Shown: positions 5,995 through 13,865, counted from the first letter of the stretch. The stretch is DNA of 20,669 nt from Symbiodinium natans (GCA_905221605.1 CAJNDS010001381.1:1-20669); one strand, 5' to 3'. The notes: generated from the letters alone by a model not told the origin. Numbers and translations are program-made.

Positions 5995-6937
5995 ACTCCC
6001 GCCATATCAAGCCCGAAACTTCGTGGCCGGGCAGGCGGAAGGCAGGGCACTGCTTTCGATTTGCTGCCAAAGCCATCAAAGATCTTGATACCCTAAACGC
6101 CAGCTCAATGTACTTCAACTTGCAGTACGGCCTTGCATGGTTTAGGGTTTAGGGTTTAGGGTTCAGGGTTTAGGTTCTAGGTTTTAGGGTTCAGGGTTTA
6201 GGTTTTAGGGGTTAGGGTTCAGGGTTTAGGGTTTAGGGTTTAGGCTTGCGCATGGGCTGTTTAGAGGAACTCCGAGTCGCTTCAACGGAGGCTTGGTCGG
6301 CTGTTGGATACAAATTCTTTTTGTTTCGGGCAGAAGCAACATGCAATTTATCCATGTCTTGGTGGGCTTAGGGACACAGAGCCCTAAACCCTAAACCCTA
6401 AACCCTAAGCCCTAAACCCTAAACCCTAACCCTAAACCCCAAACCCCAAACCCTAAACCCTAAACCCCAAACCATACAGCCATTTCCCTTGCCAGTCAAA
6501 GGCCCTTGGCTCTATTTTGTCGTCGAACCGACGGACGAATGCCCGCATGGCAGCTTCCTGAGCTTTGGGCTTCAGGGTTGGGGTTTAGGGTTTAGGGTTT
6601 AGGGTTTAGGGTTTAGGGTTTAGGGTTTAGGGTTTAGGGTTTAGGGTTTAGGGTTTTGGTGAAAAATTGAAGACGGCTCAGGGGAAACCCTACTTGGTGG
6701 CCCAGTTGTATTTTGTTTTTCCTTTTTGGGGGGTTCAAGGTTCCCTTGTAAAGTATCCAACCCAAAAAAAGGGATTAGGGTTTAGGGTTTAGGGTTTAGG
6801 GTTTAGGGTTTAAGGTTCCTTTGATATGGTTTCTGAGCGACCAAGCCGAAAACTTGCACCCTAAAGGGCGAGGTCTCCCAGGCCCCCTGTCTGACGGTGT
6901 CCGCGGGTGACACAACCTCCTCCAGCAAGAAGGCTCC
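5995..6937 (-). CDS. Candidate four-exon gene fragment with telomere-repeat introns
   Basis: Minus-strand exons are proposed at 6937-6854 (GAFLLEEVVSPADTVRQG...), 6557-6473 (EAAMRAFVRRFDDKIEPRAF...), 6366-6246 (HQDMDKLHVASARNKK...) and 6131-5995 (PYCKLKYIELAFRVSRSL...). Phases match throughout (0-0, 0-1, 1-2, 2-1). Exon 2 runs from a CTCAG acceptor into the donor GTTTGG supplied by the array at 6381-6472, so that intron is almost pure TTTAGGG. Exon 3 would use a GC donor, AA|GCCTAA, and exon 4 an ATGCAAG|G acceptor; the near-direct repeat GCAAGCC/GCAAGGCC at these two borders resembles intron-insertion duplications reported in some algae. No domain is recognised. Weak points: some plus-strand frames are open too (6882-6941, 6046-6139). 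Confidence 0.35.
6140..6244 (+). repeat. Telomere-like array, TTTAGGG orientation, degenerate centre
   Basis: Perfect at both ends; the centre carries GGTTCTAGG, GGTTTTAGGG and GGGTTCA variants. Confidence 0.92.
6381..6472 (-). repeat. Telomere-like array with CCCCAAA variants, CCCTAAA orientation
   Basis: Thirteen repeats; on the minus strand it reads as a sense array beginning GTTTGG directly at a candidate exon end. Confidence 0.95.
6572..6656 (+). repeat. Telomere-like array, TTTAGGG orientation
   Basis: Eleven nearly perfect heptamers. Confidence 0.95.
6774..6816 (+). repeat. Telomere-like array, TTTAGGG orientation
   Basis: Six heptamers. The island 6657-6773 before it is A/T-rich and holds no firm gene. 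Confidence 0.92.
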
Positions 6938-6958
6938 CTTGGTAAGCCCTAAAGTCCT

Positions 6959-7020
6959 GAAACCCTAAACCCTAAACCCTAAACCCCAAACCCTAAACTA
7001 AACCCTAAACCCTAAACCCT
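6959..7020 (-). repeat. Telomere-like array, CCCTAAA orientation
   Basis: Eight copies, one truncated to CTAAA. Confidence 0.93.
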
Positions 7021-7405
7021 GATTCTTAGCCTCAGCTTCCGATTCCAAAGCTGTCAAACACCCAAGCCCCTAAGCCCCCCCAACATGCTCTTCTTTCTAG
7101 CCCAGTGGGTTTAGGGTTTTGGGTGGTGCCCTTTACCGTTTGTGTTTTTGGAGGTTCTTGAACCCCAAAAAGGGTGCCCCTTGTTATGAAATGGTTCCTG
7201 GGCTTGCAAGACTCAAAGCCCAAACCCGTAAACCAAGCACCGGAAAGCAGTCGAAGATTTGATTCTACGTATAAGGATTAGGGTATTACAGGCGCAGTCG
7301 ACTGGCATGACAGAGGGCCTATGTGGTATTCACTGGGTTCTGGAGTGCTCTTCTTTGTAATTTTGTTTTTGGTTCTGGGTTCCGACTATTGCTAGTTATA
7401 CCTAA
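7021..7405. other. Unique stretch without a firm gene
   Basis: A minus-strand frame (7223-7032) is open for 63 codons but low-complexity and unconvincing. At 7298-7356, after GGCGCAG, the plus strand reads STGMTEGLCGIHWVLECSS up to a GTAATT donor, a possible exon. AAAAGT/ACTTTT around 7405-7420 is a short hairpin. Confidence 0.25.
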
Positions 7406-7696
7406 AAAGTATACACTTTTCCCGGGGTCTACTCCAAAGTAGGGTTCAGGTTTCGGGAGCTTGTAGACCCGAGCCTATGGCGAAGGGGAGATAAGCCTAC
7501 CCTCGAAAATGGCAGTTTAGGGTTTCGGCTGTCGGGTCGCACCTCAGCTAGAATGAGAGTATCTGAGCGACTCCACGCGCACAAGGAACTCCATGTTTCC
7601 TTTCGTTCTTCAGTTCTGTCAACTTACGCTGCTACTGGCGACCTTGACTATGACTGCGACCAGGAAGGCTCAGAGGGTTTAGGGTTTAGGGTTTAG
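7406..7696 (+). CDS. Hypothetical 96-codon open exon
   Basis: Open from just after a TAA at 7403 to a TAG inside the following TTTAGGG array. Its only ATG near the middle (7553) begins MRVSERLHAHKELHVSF; the end reads LDYDCDQEGSEG. A natural end is the donor G|GTTTAG (GT at 7677) created where the array begins. This length without a stop is uncommon by chance here, but nothing in it is recognisable; an antisense frame over the second half is also open. Confidence 0.35.
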   Translation, partial: KVYTFPGVYSKVGFRFRELVDPSLWRRGDKPTLENGSLGFRLSGRTSARMRVSERLHAHKELHVSFRSSVLSTYAATGDLDYDCDQEGSEGLGFRV

Positions 7697-7698
7697 AG
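7674..7698 (+). repeat. Short telomere-like array, TTTAGGG orientation
   Basis: Three heptamers at the end of the open exon. Confidence 0.85.
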
Positions 7699-7709
7699 CA
7701 TAGGGCACC

Positions 7710-7820
7710 ATGAACTGGTTGAGGCCTCAAACCTTGGGACAGGATGTAGATGTTGAAGCTTTGTGCGATGCCCTGGCTTCTTTGAAGCCTGCTCAACTCC
7801 CAGAATTTAGGCGTGCATGA
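7710..7820 (+). CDS. Hypothetical 36-residue reading frame
   Basis: Starts at an ATG in the context GGCACCATGAAC, reads MNWLRPQTLGQDVDVEAL through LPEFRRA and stops at TGA. A +1 shift near the end would extend it to GTAAGC at 7843, so it may be a first exon with a small indel. It overlaps the opposing minus-strand frame tail to tail. Confidence 0.25.
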   Translation: MNWLRPQTLGQDVDVEALCDALASLKPAQLPEFRRA

Positions 7821-7911
7821 AAGACATCCGCACGATGAGATGGTAAGCAAACCCAAACCCGCAAAGGCCGAAGCGGTCGTGCCTGTGTGCTTCTAGCAAC
7901 AGCGCCCCCTC
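7807..7911 (-). CDS. Candidate terminal exon, 34 codons
   Basis: After GTGTCTCCAG on the minus strand it reads EGALLLEAHRHDRFGL, continues through VRMSFMHA and ends in TAA. The acceptor has a pyrimidine-rich run-up. Not recognised. Its last codons overlap the plus-strand frame ending at 7820. Confidence 0.28.
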   Translation of the reverse strand, partial: EGALLLEAHRHDRFGLCGFGFAYHLIVRMSFMHA

Positions 7912-7992
7912 CTGGAGACACCCTAGCCTCCCCCTAACCTCAAATATGCCCAAATCCTTAATCCCAAAAGCCCCCGGGCGCTAAGAACACAA

Positions 7993-8072
7993 CCCCTAAA
8001 CCCCAAACCCTAAACCCCAAACCCTAAACCCTAAACCCTAAACCCCAAACCCTAAACCCTAAACCCTAAACC
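7993..8072 (-). repeat. Telomere-like array with CCCCAAA variants, CCCTAAA orientation
   Basis: Eleven repeats, three of them CCCCAAA. Confidence 0.95.
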
Positions 8073-8133
8073 CTCTATACCCACAAATCCTCATCCCTCC
8101 CACCTGCAAAGCCTAAACCCTTAAAGCCTGCAG

Positions 8134-8185
8134 CCCGACTCGATGAGGACCGCACGCAGTTCGAGGCTGCAGAGAAGGAGCTGAG
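8134..8185 (+). CDS. Candidate exon with coiled-coil-like composition
   Basis: After AAGCCTGCAG it reads RLDEDRTQFEAAEKEL and ends in phase 2 at GTCTGG, where a TTTAGGG array begins. The Glu/Lys/Ala-rich sequence suits a helical coiled coil. The minus strand offers a competing frame after TTCTCTGCAG. Confidence 0.25.
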
Positions 8186-8191
8186 GTCTGG

Positions 8192-8208
8192 GATTTAGGG
8201 TTTAGGGT

Positions 8209-8240
<32 letters not shown>

Positions 8241-8288
8241 GGTTTTTAGGGTTGAGGGTTGAAAGTTGAGGGTGTTTAGGGTTGAGGG
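8192..8288 (+). repeat. Telomere-like array converted to GGGTTGA, then degenerate
   Basis: After two TTTAGGG copies a run of GGGTTGA heptamers follows, the variant having spread locally. Confidence 0.9.
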
Positions 8289-8518
8289 CAGTCCAGGCTT
8301 GTGTTGGGGGTGAAGGCGTTGAGGGGATAGTTTGTTTGATTGTTTCAATATGTCATTACTAATTGTCTTTATGTTTTTTCATTTTTATATTAGTAATAAT
8401 TGTTATTATTGTTATTATTATTGTTAGTTTTTTGGGGGTAGGGCAAGAGCTTGTCAGGTTTAATGGTTTAGGCGTTTCTGCGCAGGAGTTCGTTGCGAGT
8501 GCAGCTAGACCCTGAACC
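8289..8518. other. A/T-rich stretch with TTATTA microsatellite; possible short exon
   Basis: 8,335-8,425 is A/T-rich with repeated TTATTATTG. After TTTCTGCGCAG, 8,486-8,525 reads SSLRVQLDPEPKK to a GTGAAC donor on plus; the minus strand after TTGGGTTCAG is equally open. Undecided. Confidence 0.3.
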
Positions 8519-8677
8519 CAAGAAAGTGAACCCCAAACCCTAAACCCTAAACCCTAAACCCTAACCCCTAAACCCCTAAACCCCTAAACCCCTAAACCCC
8601 TAAACCCCTAAACCCCTAAACCCCTAAACCCCTAAACCCCTAAACCCCAAACCCTAAACCCTAAACCCTAAACCCTG
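8519..8677 (-). repeat. Telomere-like array with an octamer CCCCTAAA core
   Basis: Heptamers at each end enclose about eleven consecutive CCCCTAAA octamers (8,556-8,645), the longest octamer run in the window. Confidence 0.95.
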
Positions 8678-8787
8678 TTCAGAATTGAGGGTTGCTGTTC
8701 AAAGTTTGCCTTTCTCAAGTTTCGGGTTCCAGGTGAGGGTTTTGCGCCAGGCCCTGGCCGGCCAGGGTTTCGCCCAAAGCCCCATGG

Positions 8788-8978
8788 GTTTAGGGTTTAG
8801 GGTTTAGGGCTTGGGGCTTAGGGCTTAGGGCTGAGGGTACGGCATGCTATTTCTGGAAGGCGCGTCGGAGGCGAGAAGGATGTGATTGGCTGCTACAAGC
8901 AGGCTTCCAGCTGCTCAGAGTCCGGTCCTCTAGTTAGGGTTTAGGATTTAGGGTTTAGGGTTTGGGGTTTAGAATAGG
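8788..8978 (+). repeat. Two short telomere-like arrays with a unique insert
   Basis: Arrays at 8,788-8,836 (partly GGGCTTA) and 8,934-8,978. Between them the plus strand is open for about 38 codons (contains CYFWKARRRREGCDWLLQ), with no recognisable family. This is the last array before a 3.5 kb stretch without any. Confidence 0.85.
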
Positions 8979-9116
8979 GTTCTCAATGCAGAAGGTCTCA
9001 ATGCAGGGGGGTATGTAACCCAAGGTCCCCTACTACTCCCTAAGGCTCCCTCAGCGGAAGGTTTGGGTGGTTTTGCCGACTGAGACGGTGTGGGGTGGGA
9101 GCAAGGTGTTAGGGTG

Positions 9117-9175
9117 GAGAGCGAGAGCGAGAGCGAGAGCGAGAGCGAGAGCGAGAGAGAGAGAGAGAGAGAGAG
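9117..9175 (+). repeat. GAGAGC hexamer / GA microsatellite
   Basis: Six or more GAGAGC units grade into a pure GA run. Confidence 0.95.
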
Positions 9176-9209
9176 TTAGTTTTACCGCTACGACTTCGCA
9201 GTCAGTGTG

Positions 9210-9392
9210 ATGCTGACACGTGTCACTGGCTGTAGATTCTTGGCCGAAGCTCTGTTATTTGCTTTGTTCCCTCGACCTCCTCCCAGTGCCATGCTTCCTT
9301 CCTTCGAGTCGATTCCCGTCATCGTGGCGTCGAAGGACTGCTGTTGGTCATTTGCGGCAGAGGCACGCTTAGTTAAGCTTAGATATTTCTAG
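9210..9392 (+). CDS. Hypothetical short frame upstream of the HNH gene
   Basis: Sixty codons from ATG to TAG, with an apolar N-terminal stretch (FLAEALLFALF) followed by PRPPPS. It could be the first exon of the gene starting at 9571, or noise; I cannot place a convincing donor. Confidence 0.2.
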   Translation: MLTRVTGCRFLAEALLFALFPRPPPSAMLPSFESIPVIVASKDCCWSFAAEARLVKLRYF

Positions 9393-9570
9393 AGCTGCAA
9401 GGTTCGTTCGGGCTTGGACGATTTTACGCCTGGCCGCATTCTGGAGGACGATATTGGCATCTGTCACTGAACTTATGTTGCAGACGGGATGACGAACTAT
9501 CCGTGATTGTAAATTTGGAGCTATACTGACTTGATGCACATTGTTGTTTGGCAGGGTTGTCTGCTGTTAG

Positions 9571-10725
9571 GAGTTGTTTCCGCGCAACGAGAAGTACGTA
9601 GTTGTGCCGAAGGCCCAGGTGCGTGATGCAAACTGTACTTACCCTTCGACCACCGACCGGATCATCGTCCTGTACACTTCTCCAACAAACTTATATAAAT
9701 GGTGCACATCGAAGTCATTTCGTTGCGCGGAGAGTGTATTGTTTGATGTCGTTGTGGGTGGAGGCACAGACGTATACAAGAAGTTTTTGAAGAAGGTTAA
9801 GCTTGGCTATTCGGTAGTCGCAGAGCCAACGCCCGGATTGGCTGCTGCCGACGCTTACATCGGTGCGGAGGACCGAAGAGTGGGCAATCGCACTGTTTTT
9901 TTTTTGGGGGGGGGGGCGTCAGTCTGAGAATATGAGGAGTTTGAGGATCTGGGCAACAAGCATGAGTGTCCATTCGTCATCAAGGCAGTGGACGACATCG
10001 TTGCTGTCAACCGTGCCTTTGTAAGCAGGCTCGTGTTGTGTTTCTGTTTTATTTGACAGTTAGGCGATGTGATGGACCAATGTATGGATCGTATTTGGGA
10101 GACGAAAATCCTGGTGAGACAACCTTCACGAAATGCGGTAGACGACACACAGCGTGCTGTTGAGGTCAGTGTAATTAGGGCCTCCTATTTTGGGGATTCA
10201 GGGGCATTTTGGGGAGATTTTGTTTTGTGCACTTCTCGTGATTTTTTTGCACTGTGGCATGGCATGATGTGGCTGCAGCCCTGTTATCTCAAGCCTCCTC
10301 ACAGATCGACCAGCATGGCAATGGAGCTGATCCCTATGATTCGGAAGGTCACGAATGATCCGGACACCTGGGTGACCTTGGGGTACTGGCTGCCGACCCC
10401 ATACACCACAATCGAACATGGGACCACCTTCCACTCCAACTACACACCATTCACAATACACAGCACCATAATGGGCACCTACCAACCACCCAACGACCCC
10501 TACCTGCACCTGTCAACAGCAGGCCAGCAGACAAGTCGCTTCCACAGGCAGCTGTGGATGGACTTGAATCCCCAGTTCCAGCCGAACCCCCAGCAGCACG
10601 TGCACCATCTGAATGGGGACACCACAGACAACAGGTCGATCAATCTGGAGGCCATGAGGGCCAGGGCCCACCTAGCCCTGCACGGTGTGGAGGGTGGGAG
10701 GCCCAGGGGCAGGGGCAGGAGGTGA
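9571..10725 (+). CDS. HNH-nuclease-domain protein, four-exon model (5' end uncertain)
   Basis: Proposed exons are 9571-9862, 9929-10020, 10060-10164 and 10279-10725 (TGA), 311 codons before the stop, phases compatible. Introns are 66, 39 and 114 bases: GTGCGG...CTGAG, GTAAGC...TTTGACAG and GTCAGT...GGCTGCAG. The first intron removes a T10-G11 tract and an in-frame TGA (9925-9927); the second removes another stop. The last exon carries the diagnostic part: from its residue 107, H-x-H-H-L-N-G-D, then D-N-R-x-x-N-L-E (residues 117-124) and a final His at 131, preceded by FHRQLW. This matches the HNH_3 style of beta-beta-alpha metal nuclease seen in homing-type and phage nucleases, where His and Asp/Asn bind the catalytic metal and substrate. 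The C-terminus is Gly/Arg-rich (GRPRGRGRR), perhaps nucleic-acid binding. The N-terminal 160 or so residues match nothing I know. DNA cleavage is inferred, not shown; the first exon may be missing. Stray repeats are absent nearby, and inverted repeats follow immediately downstream. Confidence 0.6.
10597..10680 (+). other. HNH-like metal-binding motif within the gene above
   Basis: Codons for HVHHLNGD, TDNRSINLE and the downstream His. In the family pattern the His-His pair with Asp lies on the first hairpin, Asn-Arg stabilises the loop and the last His closes the metal site. Confidence 0.65.
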
Positions 10726-10937
10726 TCAGGAGGAGGACCACACTATATAAAAAAAAGAAAAAAAACCAGGTGCCACACGGAGTGGGTAAACCCTGGGCCA
10801 GGGAACAGGCGAAGTCCTGGGCCTGGTTTTTTTTTGCACTTTTGCATTTTTTTGGCTTTTGCACTTTTGCACTTTTTGGGTTTTTTTGCATTTGTTCATA
10901 TACTGTGTTCTTTTCTATGCTTGTCTTATGCGTAGAA
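10726..10937 (+). other. 3' flank of the HNH gene: A-rich tract and TTTTGCAC repeats
   Basis: CTATATAAAAAAAAG (10,743 onward) is followed by A-runs. From 10,825 to 10,895 short words TTTTGCA and GCACTTTTGCA repeat in a T-rich tract. Confidence 0.6.
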
Positions 10938-11093
10938 AATCCAAAATATCCCAAATTCCAAAAATCCAAAGATCCACAAAACCAAAAATCCAAACTTGCT
11001 CGGACAATGTCTCCGGTCTCCGGAAAGTTTGGATTTTTGGATTTTTGGGTTTTTGGGTTTTGGATTTTTGGGTTTTTGGGTTTTGGTGATTTT
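10938..11093. repeat. Large imperfect inverted repeat of CCAAAAATCC / GGATTTTTGG words
   Basis: The left arm (10,938-10,993) is built from CCAAAAATCC-like words, the right arm (11,027-11,093) from GGATTTTTGGG words, around a loop containing CTCCGGTCTCCGG. The strand asymmetry also produces spurious Phe/Trp-rich and Pro/Lys-rich frames. Confidence 0.75.
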
Positions 11094-11129
11094 GCACATT
11101 CGAGGTTAGCCCATATGCATTCTCCATGT

Positions 11130-11692
11130 TGCAGGATTTATATAAGAGGGCGGCCATTCAAACGTATATACCCTTGTCATGTCAATTCCGTCCTAACTAC
11201 TCGAAACATGAACTCAAGTCCTACGTAGCCTGCTCAAAGAGCCAATAAGATGTTGAAATCTCCTGCTCAAAAAGCGAATAGAAGCGTTCAACAAAGTAAC
11301 AGGGCTTATTCCAGGATACGGCTAGTGAACTACTTGGAATCCTGTCTAAAACACTTAAACACTCGTTATCGGTAAGTAAGGGCGTTCATGAGATATAACC
11401 TTTCCTAAACAGCAAGTAGTGTCCCAAAATGGTTCTTATTAAACACATGATTATTCAGTTTCTTTCGGATGCACAAAGTTAGGCGTTGGCAAATATACGC
11501 GTTCTCTGTTAAAGCCTCCTTAAAAAAGGCCTGCGCATAACACTTTACATGGTCCTCATATACAAACAGTACGTTCAAAATATTGTTGCTATTTTGTATC
11601 CTTTTTGTGTTCACGTTTCGAGTAGTTAGGACGTCATTCAAACTCTGATAAGGGTACATTTGAGTGGTCGCCCTCTTATATACATACTTGCA
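11130..11692. mobile_element. 563-base non-autonomous DNA transposon with 84-base terminal inverted repeats
   Basis: Arms 11,130-11,213 and 11,609-11,692 are inverted copies at about 80 percent by eye. They share TATATAAGAGGGCG near the ends and GTCCTAACTACTCGAAAC at the inner edge. The interior (395 bases) has no credible transposase; the 84-codon minus-strand frame there starts inside the arm. Target duplication is not evident. Confidence 0.75.
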
Positions 11693-11888
11693 GCGGCTCC
11701 ATTTGCAAGATTATGAAGTAAGAGTTCCACCGAACCTCATAGCATGAAACGCACGCCCTGGAAATAAATGGACACTTGTGAACCCAAGCCCGGTTACTGT
11801 CTTGAAATATTCTGCTCAACCTCGTGTTGGCTTTTCGAGTAGGATATTTCAAAACCTTATTGGCTTTTTGAACAGGCTACTTAGGATT
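11217..11888. repeat. Second inverted-repeat pair offset from the transposon
   Basis: CTACGTAGCCTGCTCAAAGA and following (11,217-11,280) is inverted at 11,826-11,888. The left copy lies inside the transposon and the right copy outside it, so either the element is larger and rearranged or two related elements overlap. Confidence 0.6.
11801..11854. repeat. Hairpin of TTGAAATATTCTGCTCAA type
   Basis: TTGAAATATTCTGCTCAA is inverted imperfectly as TTCGAGTAGGATATTTCAA. The same word appears in the inverted-repeat pair around the transposon. Confidence 0.6.
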
Positions 11889-12000
11889 TTCATGATACAG
11901 TTTTCAACCGAGTAGTTAAAACGTTAATGAGATTCGAGCAGGGTTTACTGTAATAATCACAGGTGGGCAATGCAATATCAAGAGCTTGAATTAAAGGATC

Positions 12001-12200
12001 GGTCTGGGGTTTCTGGGGATATATTTTGGAGTGAGGGGGTTATTTTGGGGGAAGGGGCTTATTTTGGGGACTGCGGGCCTATTTTGGAGCCTCCCGATTA
12101 GGGGCCTCCCGGGCCTAAATCGGTGCCTCCATTTTGGGCCTTCCGGCACCTATTTGGGGGCCTACCGGGGCCTCCTGCAGCTTTGGGGCCTTTTGCCGGG
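12001..12200 (+). repeat. Degenerate TATTTTGGGG/GGCCTCCCGGG satellite
   Basis: Short units containing TATTTTGGGG and GCCTCCCGGG alternate. A related word, CCTATTTTGGGGATTCAGGGG, with one base fewer at either end, occurs in the last intron of the HNH gene (10,183-10,203). No coding signal. Confidence 0.65.
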
Positions 12201-12205
12201 GTTGA

Positions 12206-12480
12206 GTGAATTGAGGTGAACTGAATATTCGGCTTGCCAAAAGCGAATTACACCAAGTTACTTAAACTCGGCTTGTCAGCTGTTGGGGATCTGGGAGGGA
12301 TCTGGGGGGTGTCTGGGGGTCTGCGGGGGTTTTGAGTTGAAGTGAATTGAAGTGAACTGAATATTCGGCTTGCCAAAAGCGACTTGCTCTAATTTACTTA
12401 ACCTCGGCTTGTCAGCTGTTTAGAGAAATAACATGGGAAATTCAAAGTGATATCACATACAACTATTTATTTCGTCCTGA
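12206..12480 (+). mobile_element. Two partial copies of the dispersed repeat, the second with a TTTAGGG tail
   Basis: CTGAATATTCGGCTTGCCAA begins at 12,221 and again at 12,357, 136 bases apart. Each copy continues into CTCGGCTTGTCAGCTGTT, the same sequence as at 3,117-3,215. The second copy is fuller and ends directly at a TTTAGGG array, as the copy at 3,215 does. Confidence 0.65.
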
Positions 12481-12481
12481 A

Positions 12482-12528
12482 GGTTTAGGGTTTGGGGTTT
12501 AAGGTTTAGGGTTTAGGGTTTAGGGTTC
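12482..12528 (+). repeat. Telomere-like array, TTTAGGG orientation
   Basis: Six heptamers, attached to the dispersed repeat. Confidence 0.92.
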
Positions 12529-12635
12529 AGCAGCTCCGGGTGGAGCAACCTCTAGTAGAGCCGCTGTTTCGATTCTAGAAAAAAAAACCACCCGCCCAGA
12601 CAATCCCAAAACATTCAGAAATGATAAAGTTCACC

Positions 12636-12861
12636 TCTCTGCTCGATTTCATTCTGCTCGTAGTCGTTCTCTCTCTGCTCGTATTCATTCTGCTCTGCGT
12701 TCTCTTTCTGCTCATCTTCGTTTTGCTCGTATTCGTTCTCTCTGTGCTGGATTTCAGTCTGCTCATTTTTCTGTTCGTATTCAGTCTGCTCGTATTCGTT
12801 CTTTTTCTGTTCGTCTCGTGTTCGTTCTAGTTCTGCTCGTATTCATTCTGCTCGTATTCGT

Positions 12862-12946
<85 letters not shown>

Positions 12947-13015
12947 TCGCTATTCATTCCTCTCTGCTCGTATTCATTCTGCTTGTATTCGTTCTCTGTC
13001 TGCTCGTATTCCTGG
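12636..13015 (+). repeat. CTGCTCGTATTCGTTCT minisatellite around a long CT microsatellite
   Basis: Units of about 16-20 bases (CTGCTCGTATTCATT and variants) flank a CT run at 12,866-12,944 of about forty dinucleotides. The strand is almost wholly pyrimidine. Confidence 0.92.
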
Positions 13016-13019
13016 ATTT

Positions 13020-13135
13020 TGGTGCTTGATGGTGTGCTGATTGCTTACTTCTGATCTGTTTCGCGCTTGCTTGGGTGCTGATTGCCTACTGTCTGGCTTT
13101 TCCTGATGCTTGATGGGGTGCTGATTGCTTAAATT
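13020..13135 (+). repeat. Tandem GATGGGGTGCTGATTGCTTA units
   Basis: Three copies of a ~33-base unit containing GTGCTGATTGC; a related copy lies at 13,390-13,432. Confidence 0.7.
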
Positions 13136-13164
13136 CTGCATTTTTTCGAGCTTTGCGGCTCCCT

Positions 13165-13235
13165 TTTTGGGCTCTTGGACCGCTCCCGCCATGACAGCTC
13201 TGCCATGGAGCGGTCCAGGGTCCAGGAGCCCAAAG
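13165..13235. repeat. Long hairpin (TTTGGGCTC..GGACCGCTCC / GGAGCGGTCC..GAGCCCAAA)
   Basis: Arms of about 28 bases with small bulges around a loop containing ACAGCTCTG; probably a miniature inverted-repeat element. Confidence 0.75.
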
Positions 13236-13580
13236 AGAGGCACGGTCACCGAGGAACTTTCAGTCGCACCAAAAAAACACCTAATTTTGTTAACCTCATG
13301 TTTTTTGTTTGTTTACCTCAGTTTTTGGCTTTTCCCACCCCACCCTCGAACCACTCGAGATGAGAAAGACTAAGAAGGGGCTTGCTGAGGAGCTGATTGC
13401 TTACATTCTGGATTTTTGCTTGATGGGGTGCTATTCTAAAGTTCCCCGGTGACCGTGCCTCTTGTTGGCCGTCTCGTTGGTTGTTTTGGTTCGCTTGAAG
13501 CTGCCTGGCTTCCACATGGTTGCTTTGGAATTAGTGTCCCGCTGACAGCGCCTCATTTTTGAAAGTTTTGCGGTGACCGT
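13236..13580. repeat. Inverted and direct copies of a 24-base GAGGCACGGTCACC word
   Basis: GAGGCACGGTCACCGAGGAA (13,237 onward) is inverted at 13,439-13,462 with one or two differences, and a third degenerate copy (GCGGTGACCGTGGC) lies near 13,568. No credible gene lies between them. Confidence 0.7.
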
Positions 13581-13639
13581 GGCTTTTTGGCTCCCACCCC
13601 GCCAAGCCCTCATCCGACCCAGACCCAGGTTTCCAAGCC

Positions 13640-13695
13640 CAGAATGGGGGTCTGGGCCAGAAGAAGGGGGGGGTAGGTGGGGAAGGGCAGGGGGT

Positions 13696-13731
<36 letters not shown>

Positions 13732-13865
13732 AAATAAGCCGTGGCCATTCAAAAAAGCCGTCACAAATTTTGAGAGGCCAATGACCACGGCTTTTTCGCA
13801 CCCCCCCCCGCCCCCCCCCCCCCTACCCCCTACCCTCCCCGATCCCTGCCCGCCTCCCCCACCCC
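13640..13865. repeat. G-tract of about 40 bases facing a C-rich tract
   Basis: The G-run (about 13,690-13,729) and C-runs (13,800-13,825) flank a short segment with inverted GCCGTGGCCATT / AATGACCACGGC. A large G-C hairpin or an assembly artefact is possible. The Pro-rich and Gly-rich frames here follow from the homopolymers. Confidence 0.85.

Noticed and set aside
6046-6139. Plus-strand exon reading HCFRFAAKAIKDLDTLNASS
   Set aside because: The minus strand is open across the whole island and fits the minus-strand model; joining the plus exon to the next plus island would create a stop. It remains a fair alternative.
6882-6941. Plus-strand exon APCLTVSAGDTTSSSKKAPL between CTCCCAG and GTAAGC
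   Set aside because: Both borders are textbook, but the minus strand of the same island is open over a longer stretch and links in phase to neighbouring minus-strand islands.
10640-11228. Long Phe/Trp/Gly-rich and Pro/Lys-rich frames downstream of the HNH gene
   Set aside because: They follow from the T-rich tract and the CCAAAAATCC inverted repeat and cross the transposon arm.
12575-13054. Leu/Ser/Phe-rich frames over the CT-rich minisatellite
   Set aside because: Pure repeat translation; no ordinary protein composition.
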